Source of the DNA: Limosilactobacillus gorillae
Lineage (GTDB): Bacteria > Bacillota > Bacilli > Lactobacillales > Lactobacillaceae
DNA length: 64,000 nucleotides
Assembly (NCBI RefSeq): GCF_001293735.1
Contig: NZ_BCAH01000025.1
Coordinates: 42,440-106,439 of the forward strand
Direction of reading: 5' to 3'
Shown here piece after piece: positions 35,728-50,403 of this stretch. The notes beneath the pieces were generated by a model. The model was not told the DNA's origin. It saw only the letters and a list, made by a program, of their open reading frames with translations, and did no database searches. Positions within the stretch are counted from its first letter, which is position 1, and each line of letters begins with the position of its first letter. A program made the translations under genes and the position numbers.

Positions 35728-35952
35728 TTACATTGACCCTAGGATGGTTGAGAGGGTCGTAAAAAAATTGGTAAAAAAACTTGCGCACGCATACCCAACC
35801 GCAATGGAGACCAATACGATTAAAAGGGGTAAGCCCTCCGGTGATTGCCGAAAAAAACGTTCAATTTGAATACTTTTAATCGCCCGAAAGGTAACTAAGA
35901 TAAAGCCAATCTGGACAATTAGCGTAATAAGGGTTTTTAAATATACCATCAA
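35728..35952 (-). CDS. DUF1146 family small membrane protein
   Basis: This 74-residue protein has two hydrophobic helices (about 8-26 and 42-66) around a basic loop with SIQIERFFRQSPEGLPLLIVLVS, split here by the loop. It matches the DUF1146 (YwzB-like) family found between the ATPase operon and murA in Firmicutes. A -10-like TATGAT with TGG extension precedes it, and the ATPase terminator separates it from atpC. Confidence 0.85.
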   Translation of the reverse strand: MMVYLKTLITLIVQIGFILVTFRAIKSIQIERFFRQSPEGLPLLIVLVSIAVGYACASFFTNFFTTLSTILGSM

Positions 35953-36036
35953 ATCACCTCATACAAAGGTTATCATACCATAGCTTTCTTCTTTAACTGG
36001 TTTGAAAAAATAAGCTTAACTAAATTTTAGCGCAAT

Positions 36037-36070
36037 AAAAGGGGCTGCGACAATCATATCGCAGCCCCTT
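36037..36070 (-). terminator. Terminator of the ATP synthase operon
   Basis: AAGGGGCTGCGA...TCGCAGCCCCTT hairpin followed by TTTTATT on the minus strand. A second imperfect hairpin (about 36091-36128) lies between it and the atpC stop. Confidence 0.9.
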
Positions 36071-36141
36071 CCAATGTATTCTGGCTCTTCGTTAAATCCT
36101 ACCAAGAAGTTTCTTCCATAACAGGATTTACACATCGAACC

Positions 36142-36564
36142 TTACTTTCCGCTAAGGTGGAGACGATTAATGGCCCGCCGTAAATGAACTTCAGCCCGAT
36201 TAAGGGCAGCGGTATCTTTCGTTTCCTGCGCCTTTTTAATCATCGCCTCAGAACGTTCCTTGGCACTTTCGGCCCGGGCAACATCAATGTTTTCAGGTAA
36301 TTCGGCACTCGAGGCCGCAATTGTTGCTACGTTACCGTGGAATTCAATGAATCCCCCGTTAACGGCAACCCGTTCATCACCTTCACCGGTGTCTTGATGC
36401 TTAATTAATATAGCATTAATGGCCAGCGATGCAATTAACGGTTGGTGATTAGCCATCAAACCAAGCTGTCCGCCCGTCGTGGTCATCACCAACATGGTTG
36501 CGTTCCCGTTGTAAACAATGCCATCAGGAGTGGAGATAGTGACTTGAAAAGTATTCTCAGCCAT
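36142..36564 (-). CDS. atpC: ATP synthase epsilon subunit
   Basis: This 140-residue protein has the N-terminal beta-sandwich (FQVTISTPDGIVYNGNATMLV, GQLGLMANHQPLIASL) and a C-terminal two-helix region (about 88-138) that can inhibit the rotor. It is the last gene of the operon and follows atpD by 11 bp. Confidence 0.96.
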   Translation of the reverse strand: MAENTFQVTISTPDGIVYNGNATMLVMTTTGGQLGLMANHQPLIASLAINAILIKHQDTGEGDERVAVNGGFIEFHGNVATIAASSAELPENIDVARAESAKERSEAMIKKAQETKDTAALNRAEVHLRRAINRLHLSGK

Positions 36565-36575
36565 TTAAGACCCTC

Positions 36576-38952
<2,377 letters not shown>

Positions 38953-38983
38953 TAAATCTCACCGTCCTTTCTACTGGTCATTA

Positions 38984-40537
<1,554 letters not shown>

Positions 40538-40549
40538 TCAAGTTCACTG

Positions 40550-41095
40550 TTACTTAACAATTAAACGCCGTATTTGTTCGATCTTAGTCTTAATGGACCC
40601 GTCCAGAGTTTGGCCCGCCGTTTTGACGACCACGCCCCCTAAGATCGCTGGATCAACCTTTTCATTTAAGACAATTTCTTGGGCGTCGAAGCGAACCGCC
40701 AAATTGTCCTTTAGTTGATTCCTTCTTACTTTATCAAGTTGCACCGCGGTCACTACTTCGGCATGTACACGCTTGTGCATCGAATCATACCGCCGTTCAA
40801 ACTCATCGATGATTGCAACCATGGCGTTCATCCGGCGGTAGTCAAAGGCCATCTGTAAGAGGTTTTGTACGTAGGTACTTGCCTCTTCTTTAAGTTGGTC
40901 GACTAAGGCCTGCTTTTCTTTAATTCCCAGTTCAACCCCGGACAGAAGCGGAGCAAGGCTTGGATTATCCGAAAAAATCTGACGAACGCTGACTAGTTCA
41001 TGATAAGTTTGATCGAGTTGACCATCTGCTTGGGCTAATTCAAAAATCGCCCGTGCATAGCGGTTTGCAACCGTCTTTTGGTCAAGTCTACTCAT
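40550..41095 (-). CDS. atpH: ATP synthase delta subunit
   Basis: This 181-residue peripheral-stalk protein has an N-terminal helical domain ([20 protein letters not shown]) and a C-terminal domain ending [26 protein letters not shown], here split around the conserved G-G and D-x-S motif. It overlaps the 3' end of atpF by 8 bp, so the two are coupled. Confidence 0.95.
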   Translation of the reverse strand: MSRLDQKTVANRYARAIFELAQADGQLDQTYHELVSVRQIFSDNPSLAPLLSGVELGIKEKQALVDQLKEEASTYVQNLLQMAFDYRRMNAMVAIIDEFERRYDSMHKRVHAEVVTAVQLDKVRRNQLKDNLAVRFDAQEIVLNEKVDPAILGGVVVKTAGQTLDGSIKTKIEQIRRLIVK

Positions 41096-41594
41096 GCTTT
41101 ACCAACCCTTCAATGTATGAATCAATGAGAGCCTGTTGGTCATCCGCATTCAATTGCTTGTGGATGAGCTTGGAAGCAATCTCAATAGACAGGTTTGCGA
41201 CATCTTCCTTCGCACCACGAAGGGCATCTTGCCGAGCCTGTTCTGCGTCCTTTTGCGCCTGATCCTTCAGGTTTTGGGCGTCTTGTTGCGCCGTTGCAAT
41301 AATTTCAGCCCGTTGGCTTTCCCCAGACTGCTTTGCATTATCGACAATTGTAGCAGCTTCTTGGCGGGATCCCTTCAGTTCTTCTTGACGCTTGCTAGCA
41401 AGCTTCTGTGCTTCCTCACGTGATTTTGCAGCGCTATCAATATCATTTGCGATCTTATCAGCCCGCTTTTGCATCATTTGGGTTACTGGTTTCCAAGCAA
41501 AATGCCAAACAAGGGCAGACATGATCAGAAATGAGATCAAATAAAAGAGCATGTCACCAAGATACAGTTGGTTTGATTCCGCAACGATAAACAT
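41088..41594 (-). CDS. atpF: ATP synthase subunit b
   Basis: The 168-residue product has one N-terminal membrane helix (about 13-33) followed by a long Ala/Glu/Gln/Lys-rich coiled coil (about 45-150), the peripheral stator. It overlaps atpH by 8 bp. Confidence 0.95.
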   Translation of the reverse strand: MFIVAESNQLYLGDMLFYLISFLIMSALVWHFAWKPVTQMMQKRADKIANDIDSAAKSREEAQKLASKRQEELKGSRQEAATIVDNAKQSGESQRAEIIATAQQDAQNLKDQAQKDAEQARQDALRGAKEDVANLSIEIASKLIHKQLNADDQQALIDSYIEGLVKHE

Positions 41595-41638
41595 CTATTG
41601 ACACCTCCCTTGCAATGAATTTTTTATTATACGATTAA

Positions 41639-42590
<952 letters not shown>

Positions 42591-42895
42591 CTATATTCCA
42601 CCTCTTTTCTTTATAACATAATCTGGTTTGTAATAATGAGCTAAAGGGCGACTAAAATCACCAGTAAACCCAAGTTACAGAGACTAATATAGCATTCTTT
42701 AATGTATAATTCAAAGCAATTTCAAACTTTTGAAAACGACACCATCTAGAATTTAGACCGCCTTTGGTATTCTTTTTTTACAATTAAATTTTCCCATTAC
42801 AATCCCCACTCCCCTGCCATAATAGCTTTAATCATCATAAATAAAAAGGGAGCCTTCTGTCAAAAGGTCCCCTTCTTTGTGAAATGTTACTCAGT
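42591..42895. promoter_or_regulatory. Intergenic region: ATP synthase promoter and uraA terminator
   Basis: On the minus strand TTGAAT (42709-42714), a 17 bp spacer and TATATT with TGC extension (42686-42691) form the atp promoter and leave a leader of about 90 nt. The distal end holds the uraA terminator. I see no gene here. Confidence 0.8.
42844..42872 (-). terminator. Terminator after uraA
   Basis: GGGGACCTTTT-GACA-GAAGGCTCCC hairpin followed by TTTTTATTT on the minus strand. Confidence 0.88.
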
Positions 42896-44164
42896 TTAGC
42901 GTTCACTAGCTGCTTTTTGTGGTAAAACCAAGTTTAAGATAATCCCTAAAACTGCCGCAACCGCTAAACCCGAAAATTCATACTGGCCGAGTTGCAAGTA
43001 AGCATTCCCGATCCCAATGACCAAAATCACGGACGCAATCATTAGGTTCCGCTTTTCGTTGAAGTCTGTTTGATCTTCAATCATTACCCGAAGCCCTGAT
43101 GAGGCAATCACTCCAAACAAGAGGAAGGAAATTCCCCCAATCACTGGCGAAGGGATCGATTCAATCAGAGCAGATAGCTTACCGACAAAGGAAAAGAGAA
43201 TGGCGAAAGTGGCTGCACCCGCCAAAACGTACACAGAGTGAACCCGCGTTATGGCCAGTACCCCAATGTTTTCCCCGTATGAAGTTACCGGAGGTCCCCC
43301 AACAAATCCGGCAATGATCGAGGCGGTCCCGTCCCCGGCTAAGGTGTGGTTTAAGCCCGGATCCTTAAAGTAGTTCCGGTCTGTCAACTCATTTAGCACC
43401 ATGATGTGGCCCATATGTTCCGTCATGGTTACAAAGGCAATCGGTGCCATTGAAAGAATGGCCCCCCAGTAAAATTGGGGGTGATAGTTAACAAAGGGAA
43501 TTTGAAAGGCAGGAAGGCTGAACCAGTGGGCGCTCATTACCCCGCTAAACTTGACAATCCCAAATAAACAGGCGATCATATATCCCCCGACGATTCCTAA
43601 GAGAATTGGAATTAGGCCCAAAAAACCCTTAAAAAACATATTAAAGGTAATTGTGATCAGAAGGGTTAACATTGCCACGATAAAGTACCTGAGATCATAA
43701 GTACTCCCATTCATTGTGGCATCCTTGGCTGCCGTCGCAGCTAAGGACAGCCCGATAACCATCACGATCGGTCCCACTACGATCGGCGGTAAGATCCGGT
43801 CGATCCATGCCGAGCCAAACCGGGAAACAATTAAAGAAACGATCAAGTAGACGCACCCTACCGCAATCGTCCCTTGGGCAATCCCTGGGTACCCGGTTGA
43901 CTTCATTAGCGCCATCATCGGAACAATGAATGAAAAACTCGAACCCATGTAGGCCGGAATCTTATGCCGGGTAATCAACAGGTACATCAGAGTTCCGACC
44001 CCGGAACTAAAAAGCGCAATTCCTGGGTTTAACCCAACCAAAATCGGCACCAACACAGTCGATCCAAACATGGAAAACATGTGCTGCAAAGACAATCCTA
44101 TCCACTGTCCCGTCCCTGGGCGTTCATCAACGTCTAGGACAACGTCCCTTCTCTTCTCTTCCAT
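42896..44164 (-). CDS. uraA: Uracil permease (UraA/PyrP, NCS2 family)
   Basis: This 422-residue transporter has about fourteen membrane segments and NCS2 signatures: QHMFSMFGSTVLVPIL, MGSSFSFIVP and the substrate-site region MAPIAFVTMTEHMGH, with GDGTASIIAGFVGGPPVTSYGEN, split by a Gly-rich turn. It imports uracil, which upp (2.2 kb away) converts to UMP. I start at ATG 44164 with GGAGG 5 nt upstream; longer in-frame starts run into the attenuator hairpin. Confidence 0.94.
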   Translation of the reverse strand: MEEKRRDVVLDVDERPGTGQWIGLSLQHMFSMFGSTVLVPILVGLNPGIALFSSGVGTLMYLLITRHKIPAYMGSSFSFIVPMMALMKSTGYPGIAQGTIAVGCVYLIVSLIVSRFGSAWIDRILPPIVVGPIVMVIGLSLAATAAKDATMNGSTYDLRYFIVAMLTLLITITFNMFFKGFLGLIPILLGIVGGYMIACLFGIVKFSGVMSAHWFSLPAFQIPFVNYHPQFYWGAILSMAPIAFVTMTEHMGHIMVLNELTDRNYFKDPGLNHTLAGDGTASIIAGFVGGPPVTSYGENIGVLAITRVHSVYVLAGAATFAILFSFVGKLSALIESIPSPVIGGISFLLFGVIASSGLRVMIEDQTDFNEKRNLMIASVILVIGIGNAYLQLGQYEFSGLAVAAVLGIILNLVLPQKAASER

Positions 44165-44178
44165 TTCTTCCTCCATAC

Positions 44179-44276
44179 AAAACGCCTTTGGAATCCACTG
44201 ATCCAAAGGCGTACGGCACGAAGTATTCGTAATTTTAACCGACCCTTTGGAACCTCACGGGATTCCTTTAAAGGAC
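44179..44276 (-). promoter_or_regulatory. PyrR-dependent attenuator of uraA
   Basis: The PyrR-binding loop AATCCCGTGAGGTT (44251-44264) matches the consensus ARUCCNGNGAGGYU and sits on a CCTTTAAAGG/CCAAAGGG stem (44242-44276). It is followed by a terminator hairpin ACGCCTTTGG..CCAAAGGCGT with TTTT (44179-44212). UMP-bound PyrR should favour termination when pyrimidines are plentiful. Confidence 0.93.
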
Positions 44277-44292
44277 TTACTAAACTGTTACT

Positions 44293-44321
44293 AGTTTACT
44301 TGACGACATCCCTCTTGTCAA
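44293..44321 (-). promoter_or_regulatory. uraA promoter inside the end of the upstream gene
   Basis: TTGACA (44316-44321), a 17 bp spacer and TAAACT (44293-44298) overlap the last codons and stop of the YibE/F gene. Confidence 0.8.
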
Positions 44322-45069
44322 TCACCCGGTGCTTTCGGTAGATCATGATCAAAGTTGTCACCGGTACCGTTACAATTACGGCAATAAAGGAAATCAGAAC
44401 GGCAATGATCTCACTAACGAAGATCTTATCATTGATGATCGTCCCAAAGGAGTAATTCAGCCCGGCAAACCAGATAAAGAGGGCTAATAAGCCACCAAAA
44501 AAGCCAAAGAACAGCGTATTAAGTGTCGTTCCAATAATTTGCTTTCCAATCTGCATCCCGCTATGCATCAGCTGAGCGTCAGTTAGCACCGGATGTTCAT
44601 CGAGGATTTCCGTTACCCCGGCTGCAATTGCCATTGCTGCTTCCGCAATTGCCCCTAAAGTTGACAGGGTAGCTGTGGTGATAATGACCTTCAGATATGA
44701 GATCCCGATCGCCGTTGACATTCCTTCCAGGTCATCACTATCTTCCAAGCCGAAGCCCTGCGCCATTGCCCAGTGCTCAACACCATAGATCAATAAAATT
44801 AGAACTAATAAAACGATTACGGACGCCCAAAAGGCCGCCACGGTAGTTTGCAAGTTATCTTCACCCATAAAAATTGTAATTGCCAAAATAATGACCCCTG
44901 TTGTTAACGTCACAGCCATTGGCGGCACATGAAAGGCAATCAAAATGATAGCAAAAAAGAGGAAACCAAAGTTTAGGATCAACGACAAGAAAGCCGACCA
45001 TCCCTGCCGACCACCCACGGCAACCATTAATACCATCAAGACGAGGCCGAGTGCAGTAATTGAACTCAT
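44296..45069 (-). CDS. YibE/F family membrane protein (second of pair)
   Basis: This 257-residue protein has about six membrane helices and the family segment ATLSTLGAIAEAAMAIAAGV with a downstream amphipathic stretch (DAQLMHSGMQIGKQIIGT). The ATG at 45069 is chosen because AAAGGGG lies upstream and it forms an ATGA overlap with the preceding gene. Function is unknown; transport has been proposed for the family. Confidence 0.88.
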   Translation of the reverse strand: MSSITALGLVLMVLMVAVGGRQGWSAFLSLILNFGFLFFAIILIAFHVPPMAVTLTTGVIILAITIFMGEDNLQTTVAAFWASVIVLLVLILLIYGVEHWAMAQGFGLEDSDDLEGMSTAIGISYLKVIITTATLSTLGAIAEAAMAIAAGVTEILDEHPVLTDAQLMHSGMQIGKQIIGTTLNTLFFGFFGGLLALFIWFAGLNYSFGTIINDKIFVSEIIAVLISFIAVIVTVPVTTLIMIYRKHRVIDKRDVVK

Positions 45070-46184
45070 GCAACTTTCCCCTTTCTTCCGTATAAGAGCG
45101 CGGCAAAGGCTGACACCAGCGGAATGGTTAATACAATTCCAATCCCAGACACTAGGCTCTGAACGGTTCCAAGACTCATGTTCATTGAAAATGTATAGCC
45201 CCAATTATTACCGTTCTTAATGTAGAGCAAAGCCGATGTGAAGGTGTCAGCCATGAAAATCATGAACAAGACGTTAACGAGTGGTCCCATGATGGTTTTA
45301 CCAATGTTACGCCCCGACATGAATAACTGCCGGCGGCTGATGGTAGGTTCAATTTCATGAAGCTCATGCAGGGTAGCAACAATATCACTCGCCTCATCCA
45401 TCACTGCTCCAAGCGATCCCAGCAAGGTTTCAGCTAGGAACAAGGGCCGGGGAACCTGGGTGACGTATTGCATTGATTCATAGTAGATCCCCTGGTGATG
45501 AGTTAGATTCATCACAATTACAGAAACCAACATCGCCACCGACGTCCCCAAAACCGTGGCTAAAAAGGTAGCTACCATTTTCTTGCTTGGCCCAAGAACC
45601 AGCAGTAGGGACAAAAAGGCAAATAACAAGGCTAATACTGAAAAAGTCAAAAAGGCATGGCTGGCCTGCATCTTAAGGTCAATTTGAATTGCAAAGTAAA
45701 ATAAGATTGCGTTCAAGCAGACACTCAGCATAGCTAGGCTCCCTGCCTTCCCCATCATTAAGACTAGTAAGAAGATAACAAGCCAGGCTAAAAAGACCAG
45801 CACAACGTCCCGCTTATAGCCGCTGACGTTGGCCGTCAGGCGCCCATGACGCTCAGTCAATTGACTCAAAAAGACTTGATTACCCGGATAATAACGCTGA
45901 TCGAGGGCCCCTGAAGAGGTATAGGTGTTATGTACCGTCAAGCGTTTACCAACGTATTTACCATTAAGCATCTCCAGGGTCAGGGTTTGGTTCGTTTGAT
46001 AATCAACATTTTGAAATTCATCCGTTTGCTTTTGGGCCTGGCCATTTTTAACCGCCACCACCCGAGCAAGCGGAGTCTTATAGAAACGTTGATCATGGGT
46101 CGTAAATACCATTGCACCAATTCCCACCAAGATTAGGGCGATGACGAGTTTATACTTCGCCTTCCACCATCCGGTTTTCCACAT
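45066..46184 (-). CDS. YibE/F family membrane protein (first of pair)
   Basis: This 372-residue protein has one N-terminal helix, an extracytoplasmic beta-rich region (about 35-120, LTLEMLNGKYVGKRLTVHNT) and about seven C-terminal helices. The family signature is SLGAVMDEASDIVATLHEL. The two genes overlap by four bases and probably form a two-subunit membrane complex. The short member resembles the C-terminal half of this one. Confidence 0.88.
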   Translation of the reverse strand: MWKTGWWKAKYKLVIALILVGIGAMVFTTHDQRFYKTPLARVVAVKNGQAQKQTDEFQNVDYQTNQTLTLEMLNGKYVGKRLTVHNTYTSSGALDQRYYPGNQVFLSQLTERHGRLTANVSGYKRDVVLVFLAWLVIFLLVLMMGKAGSLAMLSVCLNAILFYFAIQIDLKMQASHAFLTFSVLALLFAFLSLLLVLGPSKKMVATFLATVLGTSVAMLVSVIVMNLTHHQGIYYESMQYVTQVPRPLFLAETLLGSLGAVMDEASDIVATLHELHEIEPTISRRQLFMSGRNIGKTIMGPLVNVLFMIFMADTFTSALLYIKNGNNWGYTFSMNMSLGTVQSLVSGIGIVLTIPLVSAFAALLYGRKGKVA

Positions 46185-46295
46185 AATTCTCAGATCCTTT
46201 GTTTAAAATCACGTTCCCCATTTTAGCGCGACGGTCAATTCAAGTGATTGAATTATGAAAAATTTTCCCTTTCCTTTACATTGTTATAATACAAA

Positions 46296-46329
46296 CAAAA
46301 AAAGCTGTGACAAAACTGTCACAGCTTTT
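46296..46329 (-). terminator. Terminator after upp
   Basis: AAAAGCTGTGACA...TGTCACAGCTTTTTTT hairpin, 11 bp after the upp stop. Confidence 0.92.
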
Positions 46330-46340
46330 CAATCTAATAT

Positions 46341-46976
46341 TTACTTGGTTCCGAAGAGGCGATCACCCGCATCCCCAAGTCCGGGAACAATGTAGCCATC
46401 TTCGTTCAAGCGTTCATCAAGCCCCGCCGTGTAAATATCAACGTCTGGGAAGGCTTCTTGGATCGCCTTAACCCCTTCCGGCGCCGCTACTAAGCAGGCA
46501 AACTTCATATTCTTTTCCTGGCAACCACGCTTCTTTAAAGCCTCCAGGGCCATGACCGCTGAGCCACCGGTTGCTAACATCGGATCAACAATAAAGAGTT
46601 GCCGTTCCGTAATGTCATTTGGTAGCTTAACGAAGTATTCGTGCGGCTTCAAGGTTTCTTCATCCCGGTACATTCCAATAAAGCCGATTTTAGCGGCTGG
46701 AATCAATTCAGTCATCCCATCAACCATTCCCAAGCCAGCCCGTAAAATTGGGATGATGGCAACCTTTTTACCAGCTAGTTCCTTTTGAGTGGTTTTGGCA
46801 ATTGGGGTCTCCACTTCAACATCCTTTAGTGGCATGTTACGCGAAACTTCATAAGCCATTAACGTTGAAATTTCCTTCACCGTCTCCCGAAAAAATTTGG
46901 TTCCGACCTGCTTATCGCGTATCATCGTTAATTTATGTTGAATTAACGGGTGATCCAGCACCTCAAATTTACCCAT
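46341..46976 (-). CDS. upp: Uracil phosphoribosyltransferase
   Basis: This 211-residue protein makes UMP from uracil and PRPP. The PRPP-binding loop is [11 protein letters not shown] and the uracil site [16 protein letters not shown] is at the C-terminus. N-terminal [13 protein letters not shown] is typical. It works with UraA. Flanked by its own terminator; glyA is upstream with a terminator between. Confidence 0.97.
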   Translation of the reverse strand: MGKFEVLDHPLIQHKLTMIRDKQVGTKFFRETVKEISTLMAYEVSRNMPLKDVEVETPIAKTTQKELAGKKVAIIPILRAGLGMVDGMTELIPAAKIGFIGMYRDEETLKPHEYFVKLPNDITERQLFIVDPMLATGGSAVMALEALKKRGCQEKNMKFACLVAAPEGVKAIQEAFPDVDIYTAGLDERLNEDGYIVPGLGDAGDRLFGTK

Positions 46977-47052
46977 AACAAAACACTCCTTTTAGTTTCT
47001 TAGCTATTGTACCAGTGAACCCGCCGGCCATCAATGGCCCACCAGTATAAAA

Positions 47053-47087
47053 GAGGGGATGCAAGCTTGTGCTTTCATCATCCCCTC
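47053..47087 (-). terminator. Terminator after glyA
   Basis: GAGGGGATG...CATCCCCTC hairpin followed by TTTTAT. A second hairpin (GATGACA...TGTCATC, about 47092-47124) lies between it and the glyA stop. Confidence 0.85.
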
Positions 47088-47139
47088 CTACAGATGACAT
47101 GTAGTTTGTCACCTGCTGTCATCAAATCTTTCTTCCTAC

Positions 47140-48375
47140 CTAGTCAACCGGGTGTGCCTCAGTCAAGGCGTAAACTGCATCCTTAACTTCGGCTAGCACA
47201 GCTTGATCATCAGCATTACTTAAGGCTTTGATAATTAGTTCCGCCACCTTCTTGGCGTCCTCTTGATCAAATCCCCGTGAAGTGATTGCTGGCGTCCCTA
47301 CCCGCAAACCAGACGTGACGAATGGGCTTCGCTGGTCGTTAGGGATGGCTTCCTTGTTAGTAGTGATCATCACGGAATCCAAAAGGGCCTGGGCTTCCTT
47401 ACCCGTTAATCCGGTCTTCGTTAAGTCCAGCACCAAAAGGTGATTTTCCGTTCCCCCAGTCACAACCCGAATAACATCAGATTGATTAAAGACCTCGGCC
47501 ATCGCCGCCGCGTTTTTTACTACCTGACCAATGTAGTCCTTAAAGGCGGGCTGCAGGTCCTCGTAAAAGGCCTGGGCCTTTCCAGCAATTACGTGTTCCA
47601 GTGGTCCCCCTTGTGTGCCTGGAAAGACTGCAGAATTGAACTTCTTTCCCAATTCTTCGGAACGAGAAAGGATCATCCCCCCACGTGGTCCGCGCAAAGT
47701 CTTGTGCGTAGTAGTGGTAACAACATCAGCAACCGGAACCGGGTTAGGATGGTAACCGGTGGCCACCAACCCGGCAATGTGGGCCATGTCAACCATAAGG
47801 TAAGCACCAACCTCATCGGCAATTTGGCGGAACTTATCCCAGTCGATAATCTTGCTGTAAGCTGAGGCACCAGCCACAATTAGTTGGGGCTTAACCTCCT
47901 TGGCCTGAGCCATAATTGCGTCATAGTCCAGTTCTTCAGTTTCAGAACTGAGTTCGTAACCGTACGTGTGGTAGAGTTTTCCAGAGAAATTAACTTTGGA
48001 ACCGTGGGTTAGGTGTCCCCCAGCATCCATCCCCATCCCCAAGATGGTGTCACCTGGTTTCAAAAGCGCTTGGTAAACAGCCATGTTGGCCTGGGAGCCA
48101 GAATGGGGTTGGACGTTTGCGTAAGCCGCCCCAAATAACTCCTTGGCATGGTCAATCGCTAACTGTTCAACTTGGTCGATAAATTGGCAGCCACCGTAGT
48201 ACCGCTTACCTGGATAACCTTCGGCATACTTGTTAGTTAAAACGGACCCTTGTGCAGTAGCTACTTCTTTAGAGACAATATTTTCTGAGGCGATTAGTTC
48301 AATCGTGTCTTCTTGACGTTGTTCTTCTCGTCCAATTGCGGCCCAAAGTTGGGCATCCTTACCTGCGTATTCCAT
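47140..48375 (-). CDS. glyA: Serine hydroxymethyltransferase
   Basis: This 411-residue PLP enzyme converts serine and tetrahydrofolate to glycine and methylene-THF. The PLP-lysine motif is [19 protein letters not shown], and the N-terminal [10 protein letters not shown] and [14 protein letters not shown] segments are intact. It supplies one-carbon units used with FolC products. A promoter with TACAAT -10 lies near 48412. Confidence 0.97.
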   Translation of the reverse strand: MEYAGKDAQLWAAIGREEQRQEDTIELIASENIVSKEVATAQGSVLTNKYAEGYPGKRYYGGCQFIDQVEQLAIDHAKELFGAAYANVQPHSGSQANMAVYQALLKPGDTILGMGMDAGGHLTHGSKVNFSGKLYHTYGYELSSETEELDYDAIMAQAKEVKPQLIVAGASAYSKIIDWDKFRQIADEVGAYLMVDMAHIAGLVATGYHPNPVPVADVVTTTTHKTLRGPRGGMILSRSEELGKKFNSAVFPGTQGGPLEHVIAGKAQAFYEDLQPAFKDYIGQVVKNAAAMAEVFNQSDVIRVVTGGTENHLLVLDLTKTGLTGKEAQALLDSVMITTNKEAIPNDQRSPFVTSGLRVGTPAITSRGFDQEDAKKVAELIIKALSNADDQAVLAEVKDAVYALTEAHPVD

Positions 48376-48460
48376 TAGCTAGATTGCTCCTTTCACTTGC
48401 GTACCCATATTGTACGGTATTTGGTTAAAAAGGAAAAGTCTAAACTTAGAAATACACGTA

Positions 48461-48492
48461 AAAACCGAACTATTATTTAATAATTCGGTTTT
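48461..48492 (-). terminator. Terminator of the tdk-prfA-prmC-tsaC operon
   Basis: AAAACCGAA...TTCGGTTTTT hairpin directly after the tsaC stop codon. Confidence 0.85.
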
Positions 48493-48499
48493 CTAAACG

Positions 48500-49531
48500 T
48501 TATTTGGTTAATAATTCTCGAAAAAAGGTTCCACCAGCTGATTTGTTCAGGCGGTTCATGTAGGCCGCCCCTAAGCCGGTTGGCAAGAAGCCTTGGCACA
48601 GAATTTGGTGAATTTCTTGCTGATCATCAAAGGCCCGAAGACCTTCAAACAAGCGAGCGCTGGCATCTTCAATCCCTTCTCCCAGGGAGAATTGATCTGC
48701 CTGTACTGGCCACACGTGGCTTTTCAATACCTGCTCGGTCGCCATCAATCCCACCGATCCCTCAGCCTGGGCTAGCCAGTTGGCCACCGCAGTCCAATCA
48801 GCATCCGGTGCTACGATGTACACCTGAGCGTTGGGAGCGTAATGCTTATACTTCATCCCCGGAGCTTTAGGAACCTCATTTGCCTTAACCTTGTGGTTGT
48901 TAAGCTCAATTGATCCAATCACGTTCTCAATATCTTGTTTTGTCACAGCACCGGGCCGCAAGATCACTGGTTGATCAGTCGACATATCTAAAACAGTCGA
49001 CTCAACCCCCACTACCGTCGGACCATCATCAATGATCCCAGCAATCTTGTTGTCAAGGTCATGGTAGACATGTCCCGCTGTGGTTGGACTAGGCTTACCC
49101 GAGGTATTAGCCGACGGTCCAACAATTGGAACCCCAGCCTCCCTAATTAAATTAAGGGTTGGCTGGCAGGCTGGATAGCGAAAGGCCACCGTATTCAAAC
49201 CCCCAGTTACTGTTTTCGAAAGGGTACCCGGTTTTATCTTTAAAATGATCGTTAATGAACCTGGCCAAAAGCGGTCCATCAGCTTCCTGGCCTTTACCGG
49301 AATTTCCTCAGCATATTGTTCGACCATCGCTACGGAGGCAACGTGAACAATCAGGGGGTTATCACTCGGCCGGCCCTTAGCTAAGTATACCTGTTTGACC
49401 GCCTTCTCATTTGTTGCGTCGGCTCCCAGCCCGTAAACCGTTTCAGTTGGGAATGCCACGAGCTGTCCCTTTTGAATTAACTTCGCCGCTTCATTTACCT
49501 CTGATGGTTGAAAAATGACTGTCTTAACCAT
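48500..49531 (-). CDS. tsaC: L-threonylcarbamoyladenylate synthase (Sua5/YwlC type)
   Basis: This 343-residue protein has an N-terminal YrdC domain (about 1-205, FPTETVYGLGADATN, KGRPSDNPLIVHV, PSANTSGKPSPTTA) and a C-terminal Sua5 domain (about 240-343), so it is the long form. It makes threonylcarbamoyl-AMP for t6A37 of ANN-decoding tRNAs. It follows prmC by 5 bp. Confidence 0.94.
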   Translation of the reverse strand: MVKTVIFQPSEVNEAAKLIQKGQLVAFPTETVYGLGADATNEKAVKQVYLAKGRPSDNPLIVHVASVAMVEQYAEEIPVKARKLMDRFWPGSLTIILKIKPGTLSKTVTGGLNTVAFRYPACQPTLNLIREAGVPIVGPSANTSGKPSPTTAGHVYHDLDNKIAGIIDDGPTVVGVESTVLDMSTDQPVILRPGAVTKQDIENVIGSIELNNHKVKANEVPKAPGMKYKHYAPNAQVYIVAPDADWTAVANWLAQAEGSVGLMATEQVLKSHVWPVQADQFSLGEGIEDASARLFEGLRAFDDQQEIHQILCQGFLPTGLGAAYMNRLNKSAGGTFFRELLTK

Positions 49532-49536
49532 ATTTT

Positions 49537-50403
49537 CTACCCCTTCTCATCACAATTAAAGTTTGTCACCTTGATCATCCGCATCCGATCTGCCAAATCG
49601 TGACGGGTTTCAATCTGGCCAGACGGTACTAATTCCCTTAGCAAACGTTGGATCGATTCCTCTTGGCGATGACCAGTTTCGCCAAATAGAATCCCGCCAG
49701 CATTTAAGTGTTCACCGGCTGCCGCAAACAGACGTCGGTAAAAGGCTAAGCCATTCTCACTTGCAAACAGGGCTAATGGCGGCTCATACTCCAGCACCTC
49801 CGGATCCATTTCACCAACCTCGCTTAGAGCAACATAAGGGGGATTGGTCACGATCAAATCAAAGCGTTCATCCACTAGCCGGGCAAACAGATCGCTTTCA
49901 ACCTGGCGGAGGTTGGTACCGTGCAAACGCTGGTTGGTCATTGCGATCTTTAAGGCTAATGCCGAGATGTCGCTCAAAGTAACCTGCCACTTAGGACGTT
50001 GCAGGGCTAGCGTGATACCAATTACCCCGCTACCAGTACCCAGGTCTAAGACCTTGAGTTCCTGATCAGCAGGCATTTCATCTAAAATCCATTCAACCAG
50101 TTCTTCGGTCTCAGTTTCCGGAATCAATACGTCACGGTTGACCACAAACTTACGGCCAAAAAATGGTGCCTTCCCCACCACGTACTGGGCGGGCTCACTA
50201 TTGGCAATTCGCTTAATGGCCCGCTGATACCTAAGTGCCTCCTCCTTGGGCATTGGTTGGCGATTGTACGCCAGCAAGTCCGTCATTGTCCAATCGTGAA
50301 GCATCTCCAAGACAAACTGAGCGGCTGAGGGGTCCTTTTGCTGGTCCCTTAAAAAAGAAGAAGCCCATCGCTGGGCCTGAAAGTAAGTCCAATTACTATT
50401 CAT
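49537..50403 (-). CDS. prmC: Release factor glutamine methyltransferase
   Basis: This 288-residue SAM-dependent N5-glutamine methyltransferase has the NPPY catalytic motif ([13 protein letters not shown]), SAM-binding [17 protein letters not shown] and an N-terminal helical recognition domain. It methylates the GGQ glutamine of RF1/RF2. The ATG at 50403 overlaps the prfA stop by 8 bp and gives the usual family length; a longer in-frame start has no support. Confidence 0.95.
   Translation of the reverse strand: MNSNWTYFQAQRWASSFLRDQQKDPSAAQFVLEMLHDWTMTDLLAYNRQPMPKEEALRYQRAIKRIANSEPAQYVVGKAPFFGRKFVVNRDVLIPETETEELVEWILDEMPADQELKVLDLGTGSGVIGITLALQRPKWQVTLSDISALALKIAMTNQRLHGTNLRQVESDLFARLVDERFDLIVTNPPYVALSEVGEMDPEVLEYEPPLALFASENGLAFYRRLFAAAGEHLNAGGILFGETGHRQEESIQRLLRELVPSGQIETRHDLADRMRMIKVTNFNCDEKG

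Noticed and set aside
42724..42740. Possible catabolite-response (cre) element in the atp/uraA gap
   Set aside because: TGAAAACGACACCA deviates from the consensus at two conserved positions and is not placed near a promoter element.
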